Assembly (NCBI GenBank): GCA_033065855.1
Contig: JAVXUO010001757.1
Coordinates: 231,704-295,703, forward strand
Direction of reading: 5' to 3'
Source: Escallonia rubra
Lineage: Eukaryota; Streptophyta; Magnoliopsida; Escalloniales; Escalloniaceae
Length of the DNA: 64,000 nt
Shown: piece after piece, positions 32,280 to 45,169 of the stretch
How the letters are laid out: every line of letters begins with the position of its first letter
How positions within the stretch are numbered: position 1 is the first letter of the stretch
Made by a program: the position numbers and the translations under genes
Notes under the pieces: generated by a model
What the model was told of the DNA's origin: nothing
Seen by the model: the letters and a program-made list of their open reading frames with translations, nothing else
Databases searched by the model: none

Positions 32280-33020
32280 GCGACGTGAAAGGGTGGCGCG
32301 AGGTGCGCCTTTTGTCATCACGATGATTTTTTTTTGGTTGTGTTTGTGAGAATGGTGGCGATGGTGGAAGGTGTTGTTGTTGGTCGAGGTGAGTGGATGA
32401 GGCCGAAGGTGGGTGGGCCGAAGCTGATGGGGTCGAGGGGTGGATGGCCGAAGGTGAAGGTGATGGCCGAAGGGGTGGGCATGGGCGGAAGGGGGGTTAG
32501 CCACATGGGTCGGCCTTGGTTGGTCGGCTGAAGGTAGAGAAAGGTGAGGGGAAGAACGAAGAAGGGAGAAAAGAGAAAAAGGGATAAAAAGGAGGCGCGG
32601 CAGTGGTAACGGGCTTGCTACGAGGGGGAGGGAGGGAGGGGATAAGAGATGGAAGAGGAGAGGGTCGTCGGCGGAGGGGCGTTGACCACCGAGGGAGGGC
32701 ATCCGGTCGAAGGCCGAAGGGAGAGGCCGAGGGTGGCGATGCATAAGAGGGTGCGACGCTAGGGAGAAGATAGAGATTAGGGTTTCTTCGGATTAGGGTT
32801 TGGGTTGGGTGGTGTCGGGTTATAGGTCGGTTCGGGTTGCGGGTGGGTGTGGGACTGAGAAAGGGAAAAGAGGCGCGGGTCGGCATCTACGCTCTGGGTT
32901 TTTTTTCTCTTCTCTTTTTTGAAGTTCAAATTTTGATTTTTTCTTTTACAGTAAGGAGGGAGGCCGCGGAGGGTGGTGACCTGACCACGAGCAGGGGTGT
33001 GAGTGGGAGGTGGGGACTTG
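32280..33020. repeat. Purine-rich internal region of TR-GAG copy 2
   Basis: A long GGGAGG/GGCCGA-rich + strand stretch that corresponds to 45100-45880 in the young copy. Proline/serine-rich open frames on the - strand are by-products of composition. Confidence 0.6.
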
Positions 33021-33502
33021 GGATGGCGAGCTGAAGTTGATGACTGACTGAGTCACAGAGGAAAGGGAGGGCTGGCGAGACGTGTTGCATACATGCCCGA
33101 CCAAGGCGGTCGCGAGGCCTTGGGAAATGTCGGCTGACCGAGTCGAGACTTAGTAGTGTGGCTCGAGCCACCCGCGCAGCACCTACTAAGTCGTTATGAA
33201 ATCTGAGGTGGAGAGGGTAGGGGGAACCTTGCCTGCTTGGGATAGGGAAGGGGTGCAGCCCCCAAAGGAGTAGGTGATGACATCAAGGGTGGTGTCAATA
33301 GACTTGTGCAATAGCAATTGTAGCTTGAAAATTTTTTAAGTATGGAAAATACGACTTCATTGATAACATAGGGAGGAAACATGCCTTGGTACATGGGTAG
33401 TGAGTATATTAAAACTTGCAAAAATAAAGGAAAAAATTACAAGTGTGTTAAAAGCACTAGGGCAGGCCAGGGCTTAGGCAGGTCGGGCACAGGTCCCCAC
33501 AC

Positions 33503-35265
33503 TTAGAGTTTGAGCTTGTCGGATGCAATCTTGTCAGGGAAGGCGAACTTGAGGCCCCTGCACCACTTGAGGCCGTGACTGACAATCCGATGATAGGGGC
33601 AGTAGTTGGGAAGGGCTAAGTCTATCAGGGTATGCTCAGATTTGGCAACGGGAAGGGTTATGGCATTGTCGTTGATCCAAGTCTCGAGGAGCACTTTGAC
33701 TGTCTTCAAGTCGCATGGGTATTCCGGGGTAGGCGTTGGCTTCCTTTTCTTGTCAGGGTGCCCGTTCCCTCCCTGGGATCAACGCTTGTGGCTATTGTCG
33801 TTGTCACTGGCTGCTTCTATTGTCGCGGTGAGGGTAATCTGAGGATGGGGCTTGGGGGGTTTGACAGACCGACCAAGTCATAGGTGCGTCACACAGCTTC
33901 CTTGAGATGCCCCCAATACCAAAGCTGGAGGTTTTCAAGGTAGATCCTTTAGGTATCTTTCATGTTCTTGATGCAAATGTGTACAAGGGTCTTATCTTTG
34001 CTGAAGTCAGTGCACTCCAAGCACTTATGACTAAATCGTGTGACATAGGCATTGGGATCTTCCCCGAGGTTCTGACGGATTCCAGCAATGTCAACGATGG
34101 TCACACGCTCCATTTCATACTGAAACTTGTCAAGAAAGAGCTAGACCATGTCAGAAATAGTGGATGGTACATCCGGGGATCTGATAGTACTAAGAGTAGG
34201 CAAGGCCAGTCATGGACTTGTGAAATTCGCAAAGTTTCAAAGCGTCATCCTCCTCATAGTGCTATAGGGAGCCAGCAAAATGGGTGAGGTGCTTGCAGGC
34301 ATTTCCCTCTTTGCCGTTAAATAGGGTGAAGGCTGGTTGCTTGTACTTGACAGGGTGGGGCTTGGTAGCGAGGTTGTTAAAGTAGGGAACATGACTGGAT
34401 AGCTTAAAAGAGGAGTGAGGGTAAGGATGATTCCTTGAGCCGGTGGAGGATGGTGTCAAGGTCATGCTTGGTGACATACGAAACAGGCGAGGGTCTGTGC
34501 GCGGTTGGGATGATCCTTGCACCTAAGCCCCTGGACAGGGTGACCTGCGGCATTGAGGGCATGAAAATGGTGAAGAAGAATTGGTGGTGGGGAACAACTT
34601 CTTGGGGTGTGGTTTGCACAGGGGTAGTGCCAGCAGTAGGAGGCCGGCCGTCAGAAAGGGCTAACTGGAGCAAGTCGGGGGCATGGCTTGTGTTTAGGTG
34701 TCAATTGGTCATCTTAGGGTTAGGTTCCATCTCCATTGAGTCGTGAGTCTCTGAAGTACTCAGAGCAAGGGTAAGGTGGGGCGCTACAAGCTGAGGTGCC
34801 ACAAGACCTACCGCCAAGGGCCTGGAGGACCAAGACAGCGGTGGTCGCGACACTGGGACCTCGGCAGTGTCCAGAATTAGCCCAAGCCTTGAAAGGCTGG
34901 ATCTGAGCAGCATGGGCCAGCCCCTGAGCTTAAGATGACATGGGGTGAGCAACGAGCATGGGGTGGGGAGCTCTGAGGCCTTGAGAGGTCGTCGACTGTG
35001 AAGCCAAGACTTGGATTGATTTTTGTATTTTTAAGATCACGGCTATGAGAGAAGATTGAGAGTCTTGAAGTTCGTTGATGGTATGAGTGAGGCACTGGAC
35101 TACGGCATTGACGATCACGACAACACTGGGTGCATTCATCCCAAGGAGAGCCTGGAGTTGGTTGTGGCTGGTCTCTTCTTGGTCCTCGAGGTGATGTTCC
35201 TCTTGGATGGATGGAATTAAGGTTGTGGCTGGTACTCTTGGTAGCCCTGCGTTGCTGAGGCATGG
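33503..35265 (-). pseudogene. Gag of TR-GAG copy 2, broken
   Basis: Fragments in several frames match the intact Gag at 46872-48611: MPQQRRATKSTSHNL (start, near 35263), KYKQPAFTLFNGKEGNA (near 34320), and NYCPYHRIVSHGLKWCRGL (near 33570). Frameshifts and stops split it into at least five pieces. The knuckle keeps the C-H-H-C pattern of the young copy. Confidence 0.8.
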
Positions 35266-35330
35266 CAAGTTGGGTTGTCAAACAGGGACTAACTGCAAAA
35301 CGATGCTCACCTCCTAGCAGAGTTGCCAAA

Positions 35331-37872
35331 TAATGCCAAGGAAGTGTGTTCGCAATTAACGTGAGGTGCCACAAGGAATGCAGTCCGAGTCAGATGTCAA
35401 GTATGCTGATGTGGGACACAACAAGGATGGAGCAAAGGCAGAGACCAAGGGATTTCCAGACAGAGCCTGAGGAATGGCAATGTTGCGAGGATGAATGCAT
35501 GGGATGAATACACGACGACAGTCATAGTCCGATGTTTAGGTTCAGATTCAAGGTCTTGTATGTTTCTCTCTCTAAAAGTCTAGAGTAAGAAAGTGAAAAT
35601 GAGTTTTGAAAATGTTTAAGAGTCCTCTAAAATAAATTTTCAAGACCCCTAGTTACAGAAGTTGAGATGATGATGTCATCAATGGACACGTGGTGCTCTC
35701 TGAGAGTGACAAGTCACCGAGGGGTCCACAGGTGCCAGTTCTCCACGAGCTGTCGGATCACATATTTATCCAGCCTGCCCAATTATTAGAACTAAATTTT
35801 ATTAAAAATGAAATTGAATGTCTGCCATGTCTAGCTTAACACTCAGCCCTAATGGTTTAGGGGGGATTGCCCCATTAAAGCAATCGACCACAAGTAGGTG
35901 GTGAAATAGCGATAACTAGAATAGCAGAGGGCTCCCTTCCTTGGGCGGGTTACACCTCGAACCTGGGTAATGTTAATTCATAAGCAAGACTGAAGCGAAA
36001 GAAAAAAGGAATTTCAAGTTATCGCCTAGTCTAGAAGTTTTGTCCGGTTGGGAAACAGAGCGTCGCTCTATCTGTCTGGAAAGACTGGCCCACACAGCAC
36101 CGGTATGGTCAGAGAGCCCCCTTGATCTAGCCACCAGTCCAAAGCCCTTGCAGATTCTCACAAGGCGCTAAGAGACACTGAGGACCTGGCAACGGTGGGA
36201 AAGACCGACGCCCAATTGTCAGGCAAACTAGGGGTGATGCCCTCCGAAGACTTGCTCCCATCTCGGAGTAACCCGGGGTCATAGTCCCTAGAGGTACCGA
36301 TAAAAGCCCCCAGTGCCAGAGCACGTAGGCTAGTCACACATATACCTTGGCGAAGATAATGTCCCGGAGGAGTCGCCTACCCGATCGGCCGAGGTAGCAT
36401 CCCAGAGGAGCCGTCTACCTGGCAAAAATGAGTCCTCATGCCAGAGCACTTGGAACTCCCTGGCGGACATAGTGTCTTAGAGAGCGAGCATATACCTGTG
36501 GGTGAGTCCTTATGCTGGAGCACTTGGAGCGTGACAAGGTAGTGTTCTGGATGAGTCGTTTAACCGACGGGCCGAGGTAGCATCCTGGAGAGTCATCTAC
36601 CAGCTAGAAGAGGAGTCTTCGTGCCAGAGCACTTGGAGCTCCATGGCGGAGATTGTGTCTTAGAGAGCGAGCCTATCACCGCGGGTAAGTCCTTGTGCTG
36701 GAGCCCTAGAGCGCGCCAAGGTAGTGTGCCAGATGAGTCACCTACCCGACGGGCCGAGGTAGCATCCCAAAGTAGTAGTCTAGCTGGCAGAAGGGGAGTC
36801 TTCATGCCGAAGCACTTGGAGCTCCTTGGCGAAGATCGTGTCTTAGAGAGCGAGCCTATCCCCTCGGGTGAGTCCTTGTGCTAGAGCACCCAGAGTACGC
36901 CAAGGTAGTGTCCCAGAGGAGTCGTCTACTCGACAGGCCAAGGTGGCATCCCGAAGTAGCCGTCTACCTGGTAGAAGGGGAGTCTTCATGCCAGCACATT
37001 TGGAGCTCTTTGGCGAAGATAGTGTCCCAGAGGAGTCGCATATCCCCGAGGGATGCTGTACACTCCGAGGAGTGGGTCGACCAAGGGAAGGTGCACATGG
37101 TGTGGTGAAAGGATGGACCAACGCGGAGGCGTGGTAGTGTGATAGGATGCCGGGGGCATGACTTTATAAGCAGCACAGCGCATGGACGTGGTGGAGGCGT
37201 GGCGGAGTGTGTGCGGTGCCTGTGACATGGTAGTATGACAAAGAGCCGGGGACACGACTGTATTAGCAGCGTGGTGCATGGGCGTGGTGGAGTGTGTGTA
37301 GTGTGGGGGGGGGGGCACATGACATTGAAGTGAATCACGGGCACGGCAATGTCTGTCGTGGAAGTGGGTGTCGTGCCAAGGGGACGTGACGCATGAACAA
37401 TGCACATGCACGGGCGACGGGTGTCACGCAGGCGACGTGCGGTGTAGGCGATGGTTGTCACGGAGCATGGAGCTCCCAAGGGAAAGATAGAACAAATGTT
37501 AAGGCAAGTGAGCCCCCAAGGAGAGGGAGCCCCAAAAGGATAGGGAAGAGTCCCCAATGGGTGAAGAGTGGAGTCTCCAAGGGGTGAAGTAAAAAAGCTC
37601 TGAAGGAGTGAGGAGAAAAGTCACCAAGAGGTGAAGGAAGATGGTAGGCCGACCCCCTTGAGGTTGGGGAGGCTGACCCCCTTGAGGTCTGCGAGACCGA
37701 CTTGACACTTAGAGATTTAATGAAAAAGAGAAAGACACGCACGTGACTTAAGCATGCGTGTTGGTTTGACCGGCTTAGGAGCGTTGAACATTGATCGTTC
37801 AAAAGTTGACGTGTCGTGGGAGAGGGACCCAAGAGTGGTGCATAAGTGCGTGGCGAGGATGGGATAACAACA
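35331..37872 (-). repeat. 5' LTR of TR-GAG copy 2
   Basis: About 2.54 kb, starting TAATGCCAAGG and ending GGATAACAACA. It contains several copies of the TCCCRGAGGAGTCG modules and a foreign insert at 35781-36053. Confidence 0.75.
35781..36053 (-). mobile_element. ~270-bp insertion in the LTR, SINE-like
   Basis: Absent from the three other LTR copies, which read straight from GGCCTGC to the GCTCTGTCTGTC block. On the - strand it has a GGTTCGAGGTG box-B-like word and ends in a T/A-rich tail. No clear A box or target duplication, so SINE identity is tentative. Confidence 0.35.
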
Positions 37873-39855
37873 CTTCAGATTGAGTACAAGTTTGGCAATT
37901 CATAAGCAACTAAGAAAACTTAGCTGTGAAGAAAACTTAGCACTGAAGTTTGGCTCTTGGGTGGAAATAAAGGTTGACTCTTGGGTAGAGCCAAAGGTTG
38001 GCTTCCCCTTCAGCTAAAGCTGGAAACACAAAAGCAGGCGGGCTCCACGTCTTTTGGAACACATAAAATATAAAAATAACAAAATAGGTGGGTCCCATGT
38101 GTTTTGAAATAAACACACATAATATAACATGTTTTGTTGTAGATGATTTTTGACAATAAAATTTTTTAGGACAGAATTATCGAAAAATATGTCATGAAAT
38201 GTTGGACTCTCGTTGCTCCGACAATGGTAGAGTATAGTCCTAACTGTTTCTCGTTCTATTTGTCGTTGGAAGATCAAGCTAGCACACATATGCCTATGTA
38301 CACCCGCTTCCCCAAACAATCACACAGATGCTCAAGCACACACGTGGGTGCGAGCGCGCGAGCGCCCGCGCACACACACTGCACATAATCACTCACACAC
38401 ACAACCGTGCACACACACTACCACACTATCGCACATACATACATGCACACATGGTTGCGTAGAGCTGCACACAAAATAATTTACAAAACCATCACACACG
38501 CACACACACATCCCTCACACAGGTGCAACCGTAACACATAGCCCTCTCCACACAGTCACGCACATAGTCACACAACCATCTCTCTCACACATGCACACCC
38601 CTCCCGATGTGCAGATAACCCTTGAAATCTCTCCCTCTCTATTCTTTCCCGCTTTGACCTTCTATAAACATAAAACCCACTTAATGGTATGAATCAATAA
38701 GAGATATTTGCCAATTTTATGTAATAACACCCAATAGATATAGTTTTTCCAAAGTTACCTACTCACTTTCATTAATTGTCCATTGCACCCAGCTTCATTA
38801 TTTGCAACTTGTGGTCATTAAAAAAATATTGCTAAAGGTCCTAAATAATGTCACGCACAACAATCGCCACTAAAGATCTCACTCAATATCACTTATAACA
38901 ACCATTGTTAAGATGATAAGTAAATCTCCTAGAATTTAGTTTAAAATCCCTAGATTCGGGGTATTAAAAGGACCCCATCATAGGACATTGCCTCCCTCAA
39001 AAGGGCTAGCCAATAGGTGTTTAAGAGTTCATTGGCAAGGTAGTAAAAAGGACAAATTATTTCTCTCTCATGGGGACAAGATCCAACTCATTTTTATCAC
39101 ACATAGGCTAGGAGCTCCTCTAGTACACATTCAACATGGAAAATTCATCCTCCCCCAACCCGAAGGCGGGCCTTCACATATTATTTCAAAATGTTCCCGC
39201 TTATGAGAAATATGTTATGTAACCATTACAAATATATAACCGTAAAAGAGGTAATCAACATAAAACACAATCCAAATACTAGGCACTTGCATGAACCACA
39301 AAAACTTGGTAACTCCAACGAAAGTCTAATAACAAATAAGCATTACCAAAAGGGGGTTCCCAAATACCACTAAAATCCATAAACTCTTACAAATGTTCTT
39401 ATTCTCCGAAGTGAAAAGAAAAAGTCATAAAGCAAAGTAAAAACTCCAAGCTCTTCTACAACTATTAACCTCACTGTAAACCATATTAGCTTGATTACTT
39501 GAAGTGGGAGGAGAATGGGGGTGCCAAAGCTCAGCAAAGATAACACACACACACCCATGAAGTACGTCGTTGGTATTCAATAACATATAGACAAATAAAA
39601 AACGCAACATATAAAACATGGTAAATGATCTTAGCACAACAATTATTCTCATTGCAGAATATTAACCCAACAAAGATCAAGCCAAAATCAAAGGAACATA
39701 CTCGAATAATTGAACTACTAATCAAATACGATGCAACAACATAGTAATGTAAAGCACGTCAACCTAATCACGTGAACTTTTAAATTTCAATAGCAATTGT
39801 CATATCACATCATAACATCACGTTAAGTTAACCACGTGTAGGTTCTAAATATTAA
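37873..39855. other. Unassigned spacer with CA-rich microsatellite
   Basis: No gene seen. A degenerate CACACA-rich tract spans about 38330-38600 and a short run is at 39543-39554. Short open frames lack any family resemblance. Confidence 0.4.
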
Positions 39856-41715
39856 TCTATATCTATATAAAAGCACGATGGGGTTAAATGGCTAGTATTT
39901 TCTTTCCTCAAAATGCCCTTCTTAATATGATCCTTCATAAAAGATTATGAAAAATAACTTTTCCTTCCAGTAAAATACCCTTTTTAGTTTAGAGTTGTAT
40001 TGAAAAATAAGGGTGTTTTTTACTTCTCATATGATATCAAGCTTCTTTTCTTAAAATACCCTTATTAGAACTATTTTTTCCATAGAAAAACCCTTTTTGG
40101 ACTAGAGAGTTTTAAAAAATAAGGACATTTTTGACTTCTCATAAAATATCAAGCTTCTTTCGTTAAAATACCTTAATGGAATATATGTTTTTGCTACAAT
40201 TAAGATTGTCTTGAATTTTACTAAAGAATAAAGTAAAAAATAATAATAAAAATACTCTTTTTGTATTAGAGTGTTATTAAAAACAATGATATTTTTTACT
40301 TCTCATATGATATCAAGCTTCGTTCTTTCAAGTACTTTATTAGAGTCTATATACTTTTGCTAGAGTTAAGGGTTGTGTTGATTTTTACTAAAGAAAAGAG
40401 AAAAAAGTCCTATAAAATTATAAGAAAAATACTCTTTTTTGGATTAGAGTGTTAATAAAAACAATGGTATTTTTGACTTCTCATCGATATCAAACTTCTT
40501 TCTTTCAAGTACTTTATTGGATGCATATACTTTTGTTAGAATTGAGGATTGTTTTGATTTTTGTTAAAGAAATTTATATCTATATAAAAAGCACGGATGG
40601 GTTAAATGGCTAATCTTTTCTTTCTTCAAAATGCCCTTCTTAAATTGAAGCCTTCATAAAAGATTATGATTGATTCGGGGTGTTTTTGATTTATAACTTC
40701 TCTTTCCCATAAAATACCCTTTTTAGTTTAGAGTCGTATTGAAAAATAAGGGTATTTTTTACTTCTCATAGGATATCAAGCTTCTTTTCTTAAAATACCC
40801 TTATTAGAACTATTTTCCCCATAAAAAAACCCTTTTTGGACTAGAGTTACTTCTCATAAAATATCAAGCTTCTTTCGTTAAAGTACCTTATTGGAATATA
40901 TGTTTTTGCTACAATTAACGTTGTCTTGAACTTTACTAAAGAATAACGTAAAAAATTATAAGAAAAATACTCTCTTTGGATTAGAGTGTTATTAAAAACA
41001 ATGGTATTTTTTACTTCTCATAGGATATCAAGCTTCTTTCTTTCAAGTACTTTATTGGAGTCTATATACTTTTTGTTAGAGTTAAGGGTTGTGTTTATTT
41101 TTACTAAAGAAAAGAGAAAAAAATCCTATAAAATTATAAGAAAAATACTCTTTTTGGATTATAATGTTATTAAAAACAATAGTATTTTTTACTTCTCATA
41201 GGATATTAAGCTTCTTTCTTTCAAGTACTTTATTGGAGTGCATACACTTTTGTTAGAGTTGAGGATTGTTTTAATGTTACTAAAGAAATCTATACCTATA
41301 TCTATATCTATATAAAAGCACGGATGGGGTTAAATGATTAATCTTCTCTTTCCTCAAATTGCCATTCTTAAATTGAAGCCTTCATAAAAGATTATAATTG
41401 ATTAGGGGTGTTTTTGACTTATAACTTTTCTTTCCCATAAAATACCCTTTCTAGTTTAGATCGTATTGAAAAATAAGGGTGTTTTTAACTTCTCATAGGA
41501 TATCAAGCTTCTTTTCTTAAAATACCCTTCTTAGAACTATTTTTCCCATAACAATACCCTTTTTGGACTAGAGTTACTTCTCATAAAATATCAAGCTTCT
41601 TTCTTTAAAGTTCCTTATTGGAATATATGGTTTTACTAGAATTAAGGTTGTCTTGAACTTTACTAAAGAATAAAGTAAAAAATAATAAGAAAAATACTCT
41701 TTTTTTATTAGAGTG
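39856..41715. repeat. Tandem array of ~725-bp units, left part
   Basis: The marker TCTATATAAAAGCACG recurs at 39862, 40579 (one extra A) and 41307. Each unit contains shorter related subunits (AATACYCTTTTTGGATTAGAG, TTTACTTCTCATAGGATATC, AGCTTCTTTCTTTCAAGTAC), so the array is a higher-order repeat. It is cut at 41715 by the TR-GAG element. The unit start (TC, AT-rich, AAAAGCAC) recalls plant Helitron 5' ends, but no CTRR hairpin end was found. Confidence 0.85.
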
Positions 41716-44216
41716 TGATGCCAAGGAAATGGGTTCGAGCTTACGTGGAGGTGCCACAAAGACTGCAATCCGAGTCAGCTTCCAAGTATGTTGATGTGAG
41801 ACACAGCAAGGGTGGAACAAGGGCAGAGACCAAGGGCTTCCCAGACAGAACTCGAGGGTGGCAGTGCTGCGAGGGCGATAGCGCGAGATGAATACGCGAC
41901 GACAGTCACAGTCCGATGCTTAGGTCCAGAGTCAGGGTACTGTATGTTTCTCTCTAGAATTCTAGAGTGAGAAAGTGAAAATGTCCAAAATGTTCTTCTC
42001 CCAAATGAATTCTCAAGACCTCTATTTATAGAGATTGAGATGATGATGTCATAAACCGACACGTGGCGCTCCCCGGGAGTGACACGTCACCGGGGGGTCC
42101 ACGGGTGCCGGTGCTCCACGGACTGTCGGATCGCATATTCACCCGGCCTGCTCCTCACAGCGTCGCTCTGTCTGTCTGGAAAGACTGGCTCCCACCGCAT
42201 CGGTGTGGCCAGAGAACCCCCTTGATCTAGCCTCCAATCCAAGCCCTTGCGGAGTCCCACAGGCCTGGCAGCGGTGGGGAAGACCCGACGCCCAACTGCC
42301 AGGTGAACTAGGCGCGATGCCCTCCGAAGACCTGCTCCCGTCTCGGAGTGACCCGGGGGTCATAGTCCCTAGGGGTGCCGACGCAAGCCCCCAGTGCCGG
42401 AGCACGTAGGCCAGTCACGCAGGCACCCTGACGGAGATAGTGTCCCGGAGGAGTCGCCTATTCCGCAGGCCGAGGTAGCATCCCGGAGGAGCCGTCTACC
42501 CGGCCGGCCAAGGTAGCATCCCGGAGGAGCCGTCTACCTGGCGGAAGGGGAGTTGAAGAGCTCCCTGGCAGAGATAGTGTCCCGGAGGAGTCGCCTATCC
42601 CCGCGGGTGAGTCCTTATGCCGGAGCACTCGGAGCATGTCAAGGTAGCATCCCGGAGGAGCCGTCTACCCGACTGGCCGAGGTAGCATCCCGGAGGAGCC
42701 GTCTACCTGGCGGAAGGGGAGTTGAAGAGCTCCCTGGCAGAGATAGTGTCCCGGAGGAGTCGCCTATCCCCGCGGGTGAGTCCTTGTGCCGGAGCACTCG
42801 GAGCATGTCAAGGTAGCATCCCGGAGGAGCCGTCTACCCGACTGGCCGAGGTAGCATCCCGGAGGAGCCGTCTACCTGGCGGAAGGGGAGTTGAAGAGCT
42901 CCCTGGCAGAGATAGTGTCCCGGAGGAGTCGCCTATCCCCGCGGATGATGTACACTCCGGAGAGTGGGTTGGAGCATGTTCCATGACCAAGGCAAGGTGC
43001 ACATGGTGTGATGAATGAGTGTGGTGCCCGGAGGCATGATGACATGATTGTGGCGCATGGGCGCGATGAAGTGAGTAAGGTGCCCGGGGGCATGTCTATG
43101 TCAATGGCGCGGCGCATGGGCGCGACGGAGTGCGTAAGGTGCCGGGGGCATGTTTGTGTCAATGGTGGCGCATGGGCGCGACAGAGTGCGTAAGGTGCCG
43201 GGGGCATGTTTGTGTCAATGATGGCGCATGGGCGCGACAGAGTGCGTAAGGTGCCGGGGGCACGTTGGTGTCAATGGTGGCGCATGGGCGCGACAAAGTG
43301 CTTATGGTGCCGGGGGCACGGTAGTGTGACAGAGAGCCTGGGGGCACGGCTGTATCAGCGGCGCGGCGCATGGGCGCGGCGAAGTGTTGGAGTGTGACGC
43401 CCGGACGTCGGTGACGGGGGTCATGAAGACGACGTCCGGGCGACGGATGATGAGCGTCGTGGAGTTGTGTCTGGGCGACGGGGTCGCGGAGTTGTGTCCG
43501 GGCGACGGGGGTCGCGGAGTTGTGTCCGGGCGACGGGGGTCGCGGAGTTGTGTCCGGGCGACGGGGGTCGCGGAGTTGATGGACGACGGACGTCGTGAAG
43601 TTGATGTACGAACGGATGTCGGGAGGTTGTTGCAGGACGGACGTCGCGAGGTTGATGTACGAACGTCCGTAAGGTGATGCACGACGGACGTCGCGAGGTT
43701 GATGTACGAACGTCCGTAAGGTGATGCACGACGGACGTCGCGAGGTTGATGTACGAATGACGGGCGAAGGGCGTCGCGAAGGATGCAAGGCCTCTTGAAG
43801 AGAAGTGAAGGTGCTAAGGATAGAGGCCAAAGGCCAACCCTTCGGGGAAGGCCGAGGCCGACCCCAAGGGGAAGGCCGAGGCCGACCCCAAGGGGAAGGC
43901 CGAGGCCGACCCCAAGGGGGAGGCCAAGGCCGAGGCCGACCCCAAGGGGGAGGCCAAGGCCAACTTCCTTGGGCAAGTGTCATGGCGCATCGACGGACAA
44001 CGTGCGAAGTGCGACGGTCGAAGCGTGATGCGGCGTCGCACGATGATGAGTTTCTTGGCGACGAAGTCGCGTAGAAGAAGTAAGAAGTGCACGTGACTTG
44101 AGCGTGCACGCTTTGACCGGTTGTGAGCGTTGAAAATGTATGTTGCTTGTGCGGACGTGTCATGCAAAATGGGACCGTAGTGGGCCTTTGGGTACGACCA
44201 GAATAGGTTGGGAACA
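41716..44216 (-). repeat. 3' LTR of TR-GAG copy 1
   Basis: 2501 bp. It contains modular repeats: ~170-bp units (42543-42950), ~57-bp units with GCGCATGGGCGCGA (43030-43320), 28-bp units (43441-43577), ~47-bp units (43620-43750) and 24-bp units (43845-43965). Relative to the other LTR it has one extra ~47-bp unit and lacks one ~37-bp unit. Confidence 0.9.
43441..43577. repeat. 28-bp minisatellite in LTR
   Basis: Four copies of GTGTCCGGGCGACGGGGG plus TCGCGGAGTT, the first slightly changed. The same array occurs at about 50460-50581 in the other LTR. It creates long repetitive open frames on both strands. Confidence 0.85.
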
Positions 44217-44696
44217 TAAGCCCCCTGCGTGTGGTGTGCGCGGAGGGGCAACCCGAGCGGGCACCGCACGCATAAACACTTAGCAAGATTTTATGTTGTT
44301 TGGCCGGAGTGCTGTTGAGGTCGTCAATGCATGATGATGAAGAGTAGGTGGCTCGAGCCACCTCGTGCACCACCTACGAAAGCCTTGGGATGCTTGGGTG
44401 TTGACACAAGGGCATGATGATAGGGCGCAGGGGCGCGAGCATGTAAACGGCGCCCGGGCGACAAGCATCGTGGAGACGGCGCGCGGGCGCTGACGACGAG
44501 CATTAGAGAATGAATAGGAGTAAGTGGTTCGAGCTATCTCGCGCACCACCTACCAAGGGTGTTGACGTCGAGGGACATCGTCACATGGGATGTGATCAAA
44601 TTTGCAAAAAAATTTCTAAGTGTAAAAAAGTATGAAATGTGTAGGGGCGCGATGTGCGCGATCGAGCGTCGCGATGCAGGGGCAGTCCACGACGGG

Positions 44697-44848
44697 CGAC
44701 AGGGGTCGCGGAGTTGACGTCCGGACGACGGGCGACGGGGGTCGCGGAGTTGACGTCCGGACGACGGGCGACGGGCGTCGCGGAGTTGACGTCCGGACGA
44801 CGGGCGACGGGGGTCGCGGAGTTGACGTCCGGACGACGGTCGACGAAA
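44697..44848. repeat. 36-bp minisatellite next to the 3' LTR
   Basis: Four tandem 36-bp units starting GACGTCCGGACGACGGGC. The unit shares GACGGGGGTCGCGGAGTT with the LTR minisatellite, suggesting spread of one motif. A multiple of 3, it keeps frames open (12-residue periodic VDVRTTGDG), which is not evidence for a protein. Confidence 0.85.
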
Positions 44849-45169
44849 AATTTTTTTGTTTTAGTTGCCAGCCTTGGATGTCGGCCATGATGTGAAGGTG
44901 AGAAGTTCAAAGGTGGCGGGGTGGACTTGGGTGTGGTGACCGAAGGGAAGAGATTAGACGCGAGGCGCGCGTTGGTCGTCATGATGTGTTTTTTTTTTTT
45001 TTTGGCATGCTTGGGGTGGTATGAAGCCGAAGAGTGGCCTTGGTGGTGGAGGCCGGAGTAGGCATGGAAGATTGTCATGTGTTAAAGGTGAAGGTTGAAT
45101 GTGGGTGAAGGTGGAATGGGGAGGGAGGTTCGGCCATGGGGAAAGGATGGGGGGAGGGTATGGGGATGG

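Larger units (their letters stand above)
29719..37872 (-). mobile_element. Older TR-GAG type Gypsy element (copy 2)
   Basis: Same family as 41716-51172. In - orientation the 3' LTR is 29719 to about 31105 (truncated, the rest replaced). Internal sequence is about 32030-35330 and the 5' LTR is 35331-37872. A worn primer site (TGGCAACTCTGCTAGG on -) is at 35313-35328. The Gag remnant lies at 33503-35265. Two foreign blocks disturb it: about 31105-32030 (contains Copia Gag) and about 35781-36053. Flanks TTTCG and CTTCA are only a partial match. No reverse transcriptase or integrase is present. Confidence 0.8.

Noticed and set aside
32145-32886. Proline/histidine-rich - strand frames
   Set aside because: Same compositional artefact in the older TR-GAG copy.
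38330-38600. CA-rich tract as a regulatory Z-DNA element
   Set aside because: Degenerate microsatellite; no further evidence of function.
43159-44373. 404-codon frame on - and overlapping frames on both strands in the LTR (also 50162-51173)
   Set aside because: Made of tandem repeats that keep several frames open at once, with no family resemblance. LTR sequence, not a gene.
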